A stretch of DNA of 64,000 bases, taken from contig CM067312.1 of assembly GCA_034231615.1 (NCBI GenBank), positions 8,964,696 through 9,028,695 on the forward strand. Reading direction: 5' to 3'. Positions within the stretch are counted from its first letter, which is position 1; every line of letters begins with the position of its first letter. The DNA is from Meghimatium bilineatum (lineage: Eukaryota > Mollusca > Gastropoda > Stylommatophora > Philomycidae). The translations under genes were made by a program, and so were the position numbers. Positions 36,311 to 48,300 of the stretch are shown piece by piece. The notes under the pieces were generated by a model. That model was not told where the DNA came from. It saw nothing but the letters and a program-made list of their open reading frames with translations, and searched no databases.

Positions 36311-36850
36311 AGATGTTTGAGTATGAACAGAGAGGAAGAATCGAACACACACATACTGACCATTATTGTTCAACTTTTAGTAAAGTAGGCCTAAACTTTG
36401 TGTAGAATTTTGTCAGAACTGGGGATCACAATGCAGAATTTATGAGTTCAGTGTGCTGAAAAATGGTATGATTCTTTGTAAGTGAACAATTATTTGAACA
36501 AGTAATCTCCACAATTTCTTATTGTTTGTGTTTTTTTTTACAATTATTGAAAAAAGTTGTACATCCTGATATTAACCGTGCTTTATGAGTACATATAAAA
36601 ACTTATTCTATTATTCATCTATATGATACATTTTATTATGTAAATCAAGCATTTTATTTTATCAAATTTTGTTGCAAGAAATTGTTGACCACCTGACACT
36701 AGATTTTAAAATTTACTAATGGTTTGTTTCACATTGTGATAAATGTGCCATATTTTTATATTAATGTACCTAATATGTGCAACATTGTAACTGTTGTGAC
36801 AATCATCATATATGCATGAAATATTGCTAGCGTATATAAGACTTGGCTGC
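36310..36850. other. Unassigned stretch
   Basis: AT-rich, no feature seen apart from one taggccta octamer near 36383. Confidence 0.45.
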
Positions 36851-37050
36851 CGCTCATGTTTTGCCTGTGCCCAAAAAGGGAGCAAAGAATAGCAACACTG
36901 TTTATTCTCCATAAATGTTGTAAGAGACCACTAAGTGACCCAGAAGCTATGTTGAAGTCGAATTCTGAGGCCGAAAGTTACAGATGTCACAGTTAAGCTA
37001 TAAACCATGACAAAGCATTCTGTTCTCAGGACTACATCCTGCTAATCTGT
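36850..37050 (+). mobile_element. SINE-A, old copy
   Basis: gggagcaaagaatagcaaca head, central aggccgaaagttacagat, and gactacatcctgctaatct near the end. Confidence 0.7.
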
Positions 37051-37064
37051 TAAATGGGAGATTA

Positions 37065-37350
37065 AAGCCTCTTGCCGAGGCACAACTCTTTCAACCTAAG
37101 ACCGGAGTCTATGATGGTTATATCAGGTCGTGTTGGAATTTGTCTTTTTGTGACCGTATGGTCTGGGAAATAACAAAAATAAATAACTGTGTGTGAAATT
37201 GTTGCTAAAGGATATCCATTGTGCCAGGTATCTTCTGTGGTCAGCATTCCTCTGTTCAATTGTCTGAAAAATATTACAAGTCCTGAGAAAGACTGAAGGT
37301 CCTGAGAAGAACTAAAGGTCCTGAAAAGGATAGATAGGAGTTGTAGCATT
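37065..37350 (-). mobile_element. Possible LINE C-terminal fragment (TRPDI type)
   Basis: The minus frame reads FPDHTVTKRQIPTRPDITII then DSGLRLKELCLG, resembling the RPDI-V-D block found near the C terminus of some LINE polyproteins. Weak match. Confidence 0.4.
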
Positions 37351-37379
37351 GACTAGTGAAAAACCAGAGGAAGTATTGC

Positions 37380-38220
37380 CTAGGTGATTTGAAGCTCTGA
37401 AAAGGGCTGGTAGAACCCAGAGGATCCAGGAAGGAAACTCAAGTTGGATTAGAGAGGAGTTAGTATAAACATGATGAAAACCGAGTACCGGACAGCTAAC
37501 AACAACAGAACAATGTAACTGCTCACTTACTTGTTTCCTTTACTGAAAAATTTTAATGCAATTTTGGCAGCCTAGTACTGACTGCCATATTTGCCTGAAT
37601 CATTGCCTGTGTAGGCCTAAATCTGATAGTGAATGAGGAAGAATACACTCAGGTTCAAGGTAGGACAAGACTCTTTTCAAGTCTGTCGCCTCTGCCTAGT
37701 TTTTTCCTGCTGCTCAGAATCTTTTCACCTGCAAATTTTAAATTTTTATACATTACCCTTTTCTCTAGATGTCCTAAGCATGCATTTCTCATTTCTTTTG
37801 TTATTATCTATCTTGTATCCTATTTTTACCATATTTAATTTTTATCTATGATCCTGGGTGTTTGTTGATGTTAATATTTTGTTTTGTGGCTATTTGTATA
37901 ATATTATTTATTGTAAATTTTGAGTACACATAAAATATATTTTTCTTTTTAAATAATGGCTATCAATTTTGACCTATACCGGTATGTAAAATACTTTGAA
38001 TGTGTCATGTATGCTGCATACCAACAGAATAATATATTTATATTTACATTTTGTTGTGATAGCCCAGCCCCACCCCACCCCCCTCCCATAACAATTTATT
38101 CATTAAAAAATATCTTAATCAGAGCTTTGTTTTTGAAATATATTATTACAGGTGAGAAACTATGCCAGTTTGAGAAATAACAAGTGGAAAGAGAATATTT
38201 GTTTGTTTGTTATCCGTTAA
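37380..38220. other. Unassigned stretch
   Basis: No gene seen. Contains taggccta near 37611, taccggta near 37978 and a C-rich run near 38065. Confidence 0.4.
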
Positions 38221-38224
38221 AGAG

Positions 38225-38385
38225 GGATGTGTCTGTACATTGACGCAAATAAAACGGTGACATAATGCAGTTCCATTCTCTGGACTACCGGGGTACATCC
38301 TGCTGGAAATCTAGTAGAAGCATGATCGTGCGACACGAGAAATCCAGTGGGAGTTTGAGAATGAACACTGAAGAAGAAGAAGAAG
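38225..38385 (+). mobile_element. SINE-B, left arm of inverted pair
   Basis: gcaaataaaacggtgacata, attctctggactacc, gagtttgagaatgaacactg and a (GAA)n tail. Followed head-to-tail-inverted by the next copy. Confidence 0.8.
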
Positions 38386-38389
38386 TTTG

Positions 38390-38525
38390 TTTGTTAGTGT
38401 TCAGGCTTAAAATCTTGCTGGATTTTTCTTGTAGCAGAACAATAGTTCTACTAGATTTCCAGCAGGATGTAGTACAGAGAATGAAAATGTGTTGTGTCAG
38501 CAAATTATTTGCGCCAATGTCCTAA
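38390..38525 (-). mobile_element. SINE-B, right arm of inverted pair
   Basis: Inverse copy with ctgctggatttttcttgtag-like and ctagatttccagcaggatgt blocks. With the left arm it forms an inverted repeat of about 140-bp arms. Confidence 0.78.
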
Positions 38526-38554
38526 CTTCGAAGGTGAGAAAGAATTGTAGTTTT

Positions 38555-38780
38555 TTCTTTCTGGGAGTGGTTTCTTATGCTTAGAAATCTATACAGGCAG
38601 GATGGCCAACTCCAAGAATTTAGTCATCAGCAGCAGTCCTCACAGTAGCTCCACAGCTTGACTTCCAGATATGTCTTCTGGAGCCAAGTTTTAGTCCTCA
38701 AGTCGCCAAAATGTGGACATATCTACAGAATGTGTTCTGGAGTCTGGGGACCTTTTTGACATGGACATTGGTCAGTTTGA
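38555..38780 (-). mobile_element. LINE C-terminal fragment (TPEHILQ type)
   Basis: The minus strand reads CQCPCQKGPQTPEHILQICP then LRTKTWLQKTYLEVKLW, a clear Cys-rich LINE C terminus. Confidence 0.75.
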
Positions 38781-38869
38781 ATTATGATAATTCAATATGA
38801 AAATAGTTGCTTTTTCTCACTCACATTGTCATTCAATAAATTGATTAAATTCTCATATAGACTTGCAAC

Positions 38870-39105
38870 TTATTATTTCTCTTTCTGTAAGTATGGTATT
38901 TTTAGGGCAATTTTGGATCTTCCTCTTTTTCTTTTTCCCTCAGGTGTCCACATAAGGGCTTGCTGGCTCAGTCTGTTTTCATCTAGCCTAAGAACATGTC
39001 CCAGGTATTTCCATCTGCGATTTCTTATAACATTTGAAACATATTCTTGGTGTGTTTTATTTCTTAGGTCACTATTTGTAACAAAATTGCTCCATTTTAT
39101 GTTCA
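38870..39105 (-). mobile_element. LINE C-terminal fragment
   Basis: VSNVIRNRRWKYLGHVLRLD then QALMWTPEGKRKRGRSK: the GHxxR and GKRKRGR block of a CR1-like LINE ORF. Faces the next, opposite-strand copy. Confidence 0.78.
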
Positions 39106-39106
39106 A

Positions 39107-39830
39107 AATCAACATATCCAAAACAAAAATATTTGATCTTACCAACAAATCAATGAACATCAAACTAAACGATAACACGATAAAAAGTCAACAACTTCAC
39201 ATACCTTGGCAGCAAGATATCAACAACAGGAGATTCATCAACAGAAATATTAAACCGTATTGCATTGGCTGCAAACACATTTAATAAACTATCAAATATC
39301 TGGCATTCAAAAACACTAAGAAACAACACAAAACTATAACTCTTCAACTCCTGCATAATTCCAACATTAACATATGGATGTGAATGTTGGAAAGCAACAT
39401 CAAACTTAGAACAAAGACTAAACACCTTTGAAAACAAATGTCTTAGATGACTACTTAACATCTATTGGTCAGACTTTAAATCAAACACAGTCATCAGGCA
39501 AGAATCAAAACGAGAATATGTATCCACCTATATTAGAAGGCGTCGATGGAATTACATCGATATTATCAATTATATCCATGCGAATGGATACGAAAAGACT
39601 CCCCTGTCAAGCTTTGATGTGGTCACCAAGGGGCAAGAGAAAACAAGGAAGACCAAGGGAGACCTTATGTAGAACTATTACAAGAGAGCGCTTCACCATC
39701 TGTATGAGAAACAATGAAGACCTAAGACAAATTGCAACAAAACACGAGACATGGAAATCTATGACATCTGCCCTATGAGCCATCTTTGGCCCTAGAGGAA
39801 TAAACAACTAATTTTTCAGAGACATTATAA
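39107..39830 (+). mobile_element. LINE C-terminal third
   Basis: Across frameshifts: FKINISKTKIF, SFTYLGS-like, TEILNRIALAANTF-like, LTYGCECWKATSNLEQRLN, IRRRRWNYI, ALMWSPRGKRKQGRPRETL, ETWKSMTSAL, ending FGPRGINN. This is the longest LINE RT tail here. The 61085 fragment is the same lineage. Confidence 0.8.
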
Positions 39831-39934
39831 ACTAATAGTGAAGGATTTAATGTGACATTTGGTTAATGTTTTTTCTGAATACTGTTAGTACCTTTATGCA
39901 TTTTTGGTATGAGGCTAGTCATAATCCTCAAGGG

Positions 39935-40095
39935 CCATCTCTGCAATGAATATTGGCTATACCTGACCTCCAACATCTTCTCTCTTGCATTGGTAATGCA
40001 CTCTGCTAGCCATTAACCCGTTCATCTCGTGATATTTCCCTCCCACTTGTATCTTTACTCACTCACCTCCTATCAACAATGACTGTCTGCAGTAG
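39935..40095 (-). mobile_element. LINE 3' end ((TGA)n family)
   Basis: gacctccaacatcttctctc, gcactctgctag and tcccacttgtatctttac match the inverse of the 46230 LINE tail. Confidence 0.6.
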
Positions 40096-40295
40096 TCCTA
40101 TAGAAGACAACTGTACAGAAAAAAAACAATCCTTCATTCATTACGTGTTTGATTATTGTTGTGGTTTTCATAAGTTACTATTTACATACTTGGAATAGCC
40201 ATTATTGGGGGGGGGGGGGGAGTGTAGGTAATTATTAAATAATTATTAAGATCGTGTTATTTTTGTGTTGTGATAATTAGGGTTTAAATCCAAAA

Positions 40296-41165
40296 TACTT
40301 CTTCTTCTGCGTTCACTCTCATATAACCACAACGAATATTTCTTGTGATTTCCGCCGGGGAGAGTGAAGTACGTTGTGCTGCAAGTTCCACAGTAAAACT
40401 GTGTTATTTGCACCTCGCGTGACCATTTGTGGTCTGGACGTCATGGTCCAACACATCCGTTTTCGTCATGCCTTTAATTCGGGTAGGCTTCCCTAGTCCG
40501 CGACAGCCTGTCTATCTGTCGCCGGGCACGTTGGCGTGTAGTGCTTCTTCGGCAATACGCTTGTCGAGCACGTCTATCTCGCACGAGGTGTTCCACCGTC
40601 TATGAACCCATCTCGTGCAATTGGACGTACTGTGCCTGTGTCCATCGGGTACTGAACCGTTTCTCATCCGCGAGCCTGGTTCCGTATGAGGAAAAACTCG
40701 CCAGAAGAGTTGGACCCTGGTTCTTTCGCCTTCTTACCCGAGGTGTCGTTCACAGACATCGTGAAACCATCGCCCAAGTTCGAGTCTCACACCACGCGTT
40801 TGATAGCAAGGCGTTCTTGAGCTGAGCGACCTTGTCCTTACACTCTCTGCAAGTGTATTTCCGGTATAGGAAAGCTTGATAGTAGAGTTGGGCAAGGACT
40901 GTCATCTTTGTCCCTTTTTGCCTGAGCCTAACGGGTATGGAACCCTTTCTCTCCTCGAGCATGTTTCCGGTATAGGAAGGCTCGACATTAGAGTTAGGCC
41001 AGGTCTTTTTGCTTTGCTAGACGCCCATTATTGGGTCAGGGTCTCTGCCTATAAGGAACACAGGTAACTAGAAGCTCGTCACGAGCTAACAGAGCTTGTA
41101 GCTCCCATTTCCGTGGAACGTTTTCAATTTCTATTTGCAGTTGGCGTTGCCCTCTAGCGCTGTTC
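40296..41165 (-). repeat. Repeat C, inverted full copy
   Basis: Reverse complement of 15815-16712 throughout: (GAA)n tail at 40301-40312, gccggggagagtgaagtac, ataccggaa-type units, and gcgctagagggcaacgcc start at about 41160. GC-rich. Numerous small differences date it as older than the SINE-A insertions. Confidence 0.82.
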
Positions 41166-42110
41166 TGCCCTTTCATTTTTTTCATTGTACTCAGTTTGAA
41201 ATATATGTGTCTCTCGCCATGTATCTACCGTTTCATGCATTTTTCATTGGCCGTACCTCCAATGTTCGGACTGGACTGACTAGCGTCACTGTATGTCGAC
41301 AGTGTCGCGCTGTATGTTGTGATGCTGGTGGTGTCGGAGATATTGTCTGTCTCTTATGCAGTAAAATCTCTTTCCAACTGCTACCTCCACATTCTCGGAC
41401 ACGATCCCCAAATTATTTGGCCAGAATCAGCTCGAGCTGCTGTATTTCTGTTTCCAGGGTCCACCGCAAGGAGGTACATTTGGGATCTTGGTTATCTGCT
41501 AACCCTGGGTCCGCCGATAGCAATGCGTTCCCTTTGCACCCCGGCCAAAATACTGCTGTGTAATATTAAAAGATTCATGTACATAAACATCCTAATGCAG
41601 CTAACATGATTTGAACCAGGTCAGCTCAGATGGCACCTATTCACATCGCAACTTGAGTAAATACGTTTTCCATCTTCGACCACACCGCATGCCTAATTTT
41701 TTTTAAACTAATAAATTCTTGTTTCTATATATTAGAAAGCATCCTATTGTACATAGGCCTATGCCTAAATATCGTATTCCCTTAATGGCCTATAGGGCCT
41801 AAATATAATGAATGTAGTGCAGTAAAATCTATATTAAAACTTAGGCCTACATAAATAGGCCTATCTAAACCTATAGGCCTACTTGTGTTTCGAGTTTTCA
41901 CAAACTAAGGAAAAGCTTAAACCAAGTAAGTTTTTGGAGACCAATTATCTCAGAAATTTTGCGGTTATAATTGTGAATAAAGATAAGGCAATATGGCAAC
42001 TATTGGCAACCCTGGTAAGAGTTATTGTCGACTTGGTTCCGGTTTGGTAAGAACGAAAGTAGAAATTAAACAACAAAACCGTGATGACAAAACATTACAC
42101 CATAACTGAT
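41165..42110. other. NUDCD2 upstream region
   Basis: 41165-41560 is GC-richer with an unrecognised open frame (two CxxC pairs, VCRQC and VCLLC). A tRNA-like B box (ggttcaaatc on the minus strand) lies at about 41607. 41750-41890 has four TAGGCCTA octamers. The NUDCD2 promoter should be within the last few hundred bases; no TATA box is seen. Confidence 0.4.
41605..41690 (-). other. tRNA-like (SINE-type) segment
   Basis: Diverged copy of the 27545-27625 segment, with gtggtcgaagatgg, gttttcc-side blocks and a ggttcaaatc B box. No intact cloverleaf. Confidence 0.4.
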
Positions 42111-42114
42111 TTCA

Positions 42115-42300
42115 ATGGCTCATTTTGATGAAAGAAGTGGTATAATTCCATGCAAAACCGAGTGGGGATGTTGGTGGCAAACAATAGATGAAGTCAACAT
42201 AGAAATAAATAGCGATTCAGAGCTCAAAGCTAAAGAGATCAAGTGCAACATCACACCAAAACGCATCAGTGTTCACGTGAAAGGGAAACTAATTTTCGAG
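42115..42300 (+). CDS. NUDCD2: NUDCD2 coding exon 1
   Basis: 62 codons, MAHFDERSGIIPCKTEWGCW onward to KLIFE, donor gtaatt. Confidence 0.95.
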
Positions 42301-45300
42301 GTAATTGGGGAATCTCATCAGCCATCTTATTCTTCTACTTTGGTTCTCAAACTCCTGCCGATTAGTAGGATGCAATCCGGAGAACCTAATGCGTTGTGTC
42401 ATGGTTTACAACTTGGCTAAGGTATCTGCACATTTCGGCTTAACACACCTTTGCCCTAAGCCTTAGGCGTAAGGGCTTTTGGGTCAATCACATTGGATTT
42501 CTATCAAATCACTATCAGTATTATTGTCCGGCTCAGTGACGGCCAAGATACCGAATTCGATCCCCGCCACAGGCATTTGAGTATCCGAACCTTTCAGAAA
42601 GCAATGGCAAACTACTGTACATATTTATATTGCCTAGAAAATTACTACAGCCAAAAAATGCGGGGTTGATGGCTACCTCCTGAATAGGATATGCTATCTC
42701 TGGATATGCTACCAATTTTAAAAAATCTACATAATTTACGAGGCGTGTTCAAATGAAAACGGGACTTGTTACACCACGTGTGATAGAGCGCACTGATATT
42801 GATGACATTTTGCACTAGTAATGAGTATCCAATAATTTACATACGGTCACGTGTTCATCTTCCCAGCATGCATATGTGCTGCAGAAGACTGTTAACAATA
42901 TGGCGGGTGTGATTCCGAACCCGTCCAAAGTGAATCAGCGTGCTGTGATCCAATTTCTTTCATTTGAAGGATGTCAAGCAGTAGACATTCATCGGAGAAT
43001 GAAGGCAGCATATGGTGACAAATGTTTGTCGAGGACCAGAGTGATGGAGTGGGTGCGTATGTTTAAAGACGGACGTGAGTTAACGGCAGATCTTGCACGG
43101 CCAGGTCAGGCGCATATTGTTGCAACAGAAGAAGCCATAGCCGTGCTTGATAAAGCAGTACTGACTGACCGTCGTCGGAGCATTCGTTCGCTTGCAGAAG
43201 AATTCCATATGTCAATTGGGACAGCCCACATGGTTGTTCGGAAGAAATTGAACTATCGGAAGGTGTGTTCACAGTGGGTCCCACGGATGTTGACTGACCA
43301 CCATAAGGAAGAACGGATGGGGTGGAGTTTGAACCACCTGATGCGTTACAGGGCAGAGGGTGATGCATTTCTGTTGAGCATTGTGGCAGGTGATGAATCG
43401 TGGTGCCACCACTATGAACCGAGCAGCAAAATTGACAGCATGCAATGGAAACATCCAGGTTCACCAAAACCCAAAAAATTCAAGACACAGGTTTCTGCTG
43501 GGAAGGTTATGGTGACTGCATTTTTTGACCATGAAGGGCTTTTGTTGACTGATTTTAAGGAACCTGGTGTCAACATCAATGCCGCCCATTGTAAAGACAC
43601 TTTAGACAAGCTGCATAAGGCCATCAAGGCTAAGCGACCAGGCAGACTTTCTCAAGGTGTGATTGTTCTCCACGACAACGCTCGTCCGCACGTCGCAAAA
43701 ATTGTGCAGGAAACATTGGCAAAGAAGAATTGGGAAGTTCTTCATCACCCAGCCTATAGTCCCGATTTATCCCCGTGTGATTTCCATTTGTTCGGACCGT
43801 TGAAGAAAGCACTAAAGGGACAGCGATTCAACAGCGACGCAGACGTGAAGACAGCGGTGACCACATGGTTCAGAGAACAGCCACGCAACTTTTTCTCGGA
43901 CGGCATTCGACGTCTACCTAAACAGTGGGATGCTTGCCTAAATGCATACGGAGATTTTTTCTGATGAACCCAGGTGCATTCTTATTCACAAGTGGTTGCT
44001 TTGTTCAATTCCGTTGAAAATATTAAATTGCGTATGATACTTTTTAAATAAATCCACAAGTCCCGTTTTCATTTGAACACGCCTCGTACTTGCTTGTACT
44101 TGTCCAACATTTTCAAAATAGTACAATATCATTAAAAATACTATTGTTGTTGTTTTCTAACTCCAGGAATTATGAGTGATTTTCTCTTGTTTACTATGTG
44201 CAATGTGGAGGTTTCTCAGAGATTTCAGCTTAATGAATGCAATGCCTAATGGAGTAACCTTCTACTCAGAGGGGGTAAAATAATATAGTTATATAACGCT
44301 TTAAAATTTCGGCGCATCTAAAGTATCGTCCACCGCTAAATAAGTTGCGTAAAATTAGATATTTAGGTAAAGGGGGGTTAAAAGGATTATAGTTAGTTTA
44401 TAGATTTTTTTGGGAGGGAGAAGGGTTAGAATCAGTGTTTAGAATTAATAATTAATTCTCTAAGAATTCTCGTCTAATGTGTTATTTATAGCACAACGGT
44501 GGACGATACTTAATTTTTACCAAAATTTCAAATTCAGTGATACCTCATTCACATCAATCAAGAAAACAGTTAGGCATAGCATTTAAAATAAATTAATTTG
44601 GCATCATAATAATTTGCATAAAACATAGGCTGTCAATCAAGTGCCATGTCGAGTGGTGTAGGCCAGGGGTCAGCAATCTATGGCACGTGTGCCACACTTG
44701 GCATGCCAAGCAATTTCAAATGTCATGCCGACTCTTCACGTTTTCTGTATGAAGTTGATTATAAATCGATTAGCAGGGTTTCCTCGCTCATTTCGGCACT
44801 TGCCTAACGCCTGAACATTCAGAAAATTGTGTCAAACTCAAAGTGACAAAGTATGTTGTCGATATTGAGCAACTGGCCAAGACCATGCAAGGGCAAGGCT
44901 CCCATTAATAATAAAAAAGTTTAAAAAAAAAATCTTTCAAGAAACTCTATTTCTTTTAATGCTGTTTACAACTTTACAAATTATTGAATATCACTATATA
45001 TTAATTAATTAAAATATAAAAATAAAATATATGGTAAAATAAGAATATTGGCCTCGACTTGTATAAAATGATATGTGATGTTGGCACTCTGAATAATTTG
45101 AAACCTTAAGTTGGCACACAGTTAGCAAAAGTGTTGCCAACCCCTGGTGTAGGCGATCATGCTTCTCCACAACTCTATGTCTCGTGTGTTGTTAATAAGT
45201 TTAGTTGGTGACTTCTTTTTGTGCCACAGTGACAACCCATCCAGAAATTTCTCTGTTCATGTCTCTTCTCCCCTTGATCTTTCCGGTGGTTACCAAATGT

Positions 45301-48300
45301 TCAAGTTTTACTTTTCTCATCACTTGCTCTAAAAATATTGATTGTCTGTTTCTAATGTTTGCTATAATTTGTCATTTTGCTCCAGCATCTCTGAGAACTT
45401 TAGTTTTCTTGGAAGTCCATAGAATTTTCATCATTCTTCTTAAAAACCACATCTCAGTTGCCTCCAGCTTATCTTGGGTCCTTTTGTTTTCTGTCCATGC
45501 TTCACTTCCATAAAGAAAAATTGGCTCAATATAACATGTGTAACTCAAAATTGTGTATACATTGATTACTCCATTGCATAGAATGCTTATCATTTTTTTA
45601 AATGTTGATTTGGCCTCTGCTATCCTGTTCTTGATCATGATGACACATATAGGAAAATATAAACTGTACTTGTGACCACAAAATATACTTAAATCTGTTT
45701 ATTCCTTATTACAGGGTGAATTGTTTGAACCAATTCATGCAGATGAAGCAGTCTGGACTTTAGGTATATTCAACACTTTTCCCATTTTATTCCATTTATG
45801 TTCTTGTGGCTATGTATCATATTACTTTTACCTATCATTTGGCTTTAAAAATTGATGCCTTTGAGATGTGGGTATATAGAAGAATAGGGAGAACATCATG
45901 GAAAGAGAAGAAAACAAATAAAGAGGTGCTAAAGACACTTTAAGTAACATTACACGATGGACAGGTTACAGTCTAGCAGAGTGCACCACCAAGACAAGAG
46001 ACAGGAGATGTTGGAGATACGTTGCAGCCAACCTTCGTTGCGGAGACGGCACTTGATGATGATGATGAAAGACACTTAATATGAAGAAAGAACTACTAAG
46101 AGAAATAAAGATCAGGCAATAAAATACTTTGGACACATTAAAAGACATGACACTATATTGAAGGCCTTAATTGAGGGTAACGTCAAAGGAAAGCGAGTAA
46201 GAGGTAGGCAGAGATACAAGTGGGAGAGTAACGTTACACGATGGACAGGTTACAGTCTAGCAGAGTGCACCACCAAGACAAGAGACAGGAGATGTTGGAG
46301 ATACGTTGCAGCCAACCTTCGTTGCGGAGATGGCACTTGATGATGATGATAATCATTTGGCTCAGAGGTAATGGGCACATCTCAAAAGATGTAGGGAACA
46401 GGTGCAAATCCATCTACAGACAGTTGGCTAGCTAGACCTTTCAGAAAGCTATGACAAACTTTAGAACAAAATTAATGCCTAGAAAATCACAAAAGTAAAA
46501 AAGGTGATGATTAAATTGCAATCCTGTAGATAAAGTGTGTGAACACCCCCTCCTCCCTCTCCCCAAATGTTTCTTTAGCAGAAAATGTATGAAAAAAAAT
46601 AGCTTTTGTTGCACAAATTTAGAACAACAAAAGTTGATGTTGGAGTAAACTTTTGTGACAATTGTCAACAACTTTCAAATTTTTCCAGACCCCCCCCCCC
46701 CTATTATTGACATATTTAATGGACAGCTCCTTGGTGGTTTCTTCCTCTCCCGCCAATCATAAAAAATATTGTGATCCCCCTTCTTTCATGACATGATACC
46801 CACCACTCAGGTTGTATCCACAACCCATGTTTATTAATCATGACTCCTCCAACCACCACTCAAGTTGTTTCCACAACCCTGGTTCATTGTCACATACGAA
46901 ATGTAATGAGCAACCAATTTTTCCTCTATATTATTTCATCATGATTTCTTTATCCTATAATGTCATCCTATCTCAAAGCATTGTTCCACACATTGTACTG
47001 TACTCATAGTTTGTTGTTTTCATCCCCACAAATTACGAGCAGTAGAACTTTTGTATCCTTCATGCAGTTGGGAGGTTTCTCCTGAGCTCTTTCATTATAC
47101 CCAGAAGGCACCATCTATCGGCAGCATGTAATGCTTGAAAAAGCCTCCTACTCTGCTGAAGGGGTAAGAACATATTTTGTATAGAGGATTCCACAAGAGG
47201 ACTGCTTCACTATCTTTGTTGTCTCAATCCCCAGGAATTGCAAGTAATTAACTTTTACTTCCTATGTCACCATTGAGGCCAACTCCTTGAAGTAGAGATG
47301 GAGCTCAGTCCAGCCAACAGAGGCTGGAAACTAAGATTGGTTGGACCATTCCTGACATCGAGTAGTACCACAGCCCTGCCCAAGCAATCACTGGTGCTGA
47401 AATCAGAGATATCAAGCAGAGATGCACACCAGCAACCATGGTATCATGCAACATGACTACTATATAATATGTTTTCACAACTTCCTATATGGGGGAGATT
47501 TTTCCAGAGCATTATTTCATATCCAGAAGACTAGCTCTCAATAGTGTACAATGCTTTGTGAAGGAGTCTCCTAAAATATATATATATATATATGATATCC
47601 AACATCCTCTATCTCCTGCTTTGGGGGTGCACTCTGCTAGACTAACCTGTTTATCTCATGTTTCAACCCCACTTTTATATCTGCCTACCTCTTGTCCACC
47701 TTCCCCAGACTCTACCCTTTTGTCATAACATAGCCAGAATAGATTGTCCTACCACAATAAATCTGTCTGTATACAGAGTGATTAATATGCAACTACGGTA
47801 AACACTTGTACATAATGTATACCATCAGCTAGAGCTAGAAGTACTAAAAAATGGTTGTGGTGAAATGTGACGAATGTTTACAAAAATATACTGAAGATTT
47901 AGTTTTGAATAGTTTGGGTGCCAAATTACCTATAGATGATTTTTAACACAATGTGACAACTGATCTTATGATTGTAAAATTATATCACCATTTCTCAGCC
48001 ACAGGTCCAGACATTCAATGAAACATTCTTTTGCATTCAGCATCTCTGGTTATGCCAGATTGTCATGGTGAAGTCCAGTCTTCTCCAGGTCAGATTTGCA
48101 TCCCCATATATTTTGCTTCAAATCTATATCCTCTGGCCTGATTTGATGTCTTTGCATGTTGGACATCCTGAAGTATGTGTTTGGATTCCGGATCCACACT
48201 GATATTCATCAGTGTATGAGATTCTCAGTCAGTAAACTTGTCCTAACAATCTGCAGTGGCATGTTCTAAGGCAAAACAATGTGAGCTGTTGATATCTTTG

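Larger units (their letters stand above)
42739..44086 (+). mobile_element. Complete mariner transposon (DD34D)
   Basis: 1348 bp with perfect 31-bp terminal inverted repeats (cgaggcgtgttcaaatgaaa onward), flanked by TA on both sides (42737-42738, 44087-44088). It carries one uninterrupted transposase frame. Identical ends and an intact ORF indicate very recent insertion in NUDCD2 intron 1, same strand as the gene. Confidence 0.96.

Noticed and set aside
41135-41563. 142-codon GC-rich frame with two CxxC pairs, considered as a zinc-finger exon
   Set aside because: No flanking splice sites, low similarity to any finger, and it lies next to repeat C; the composition alone explains the open frame.
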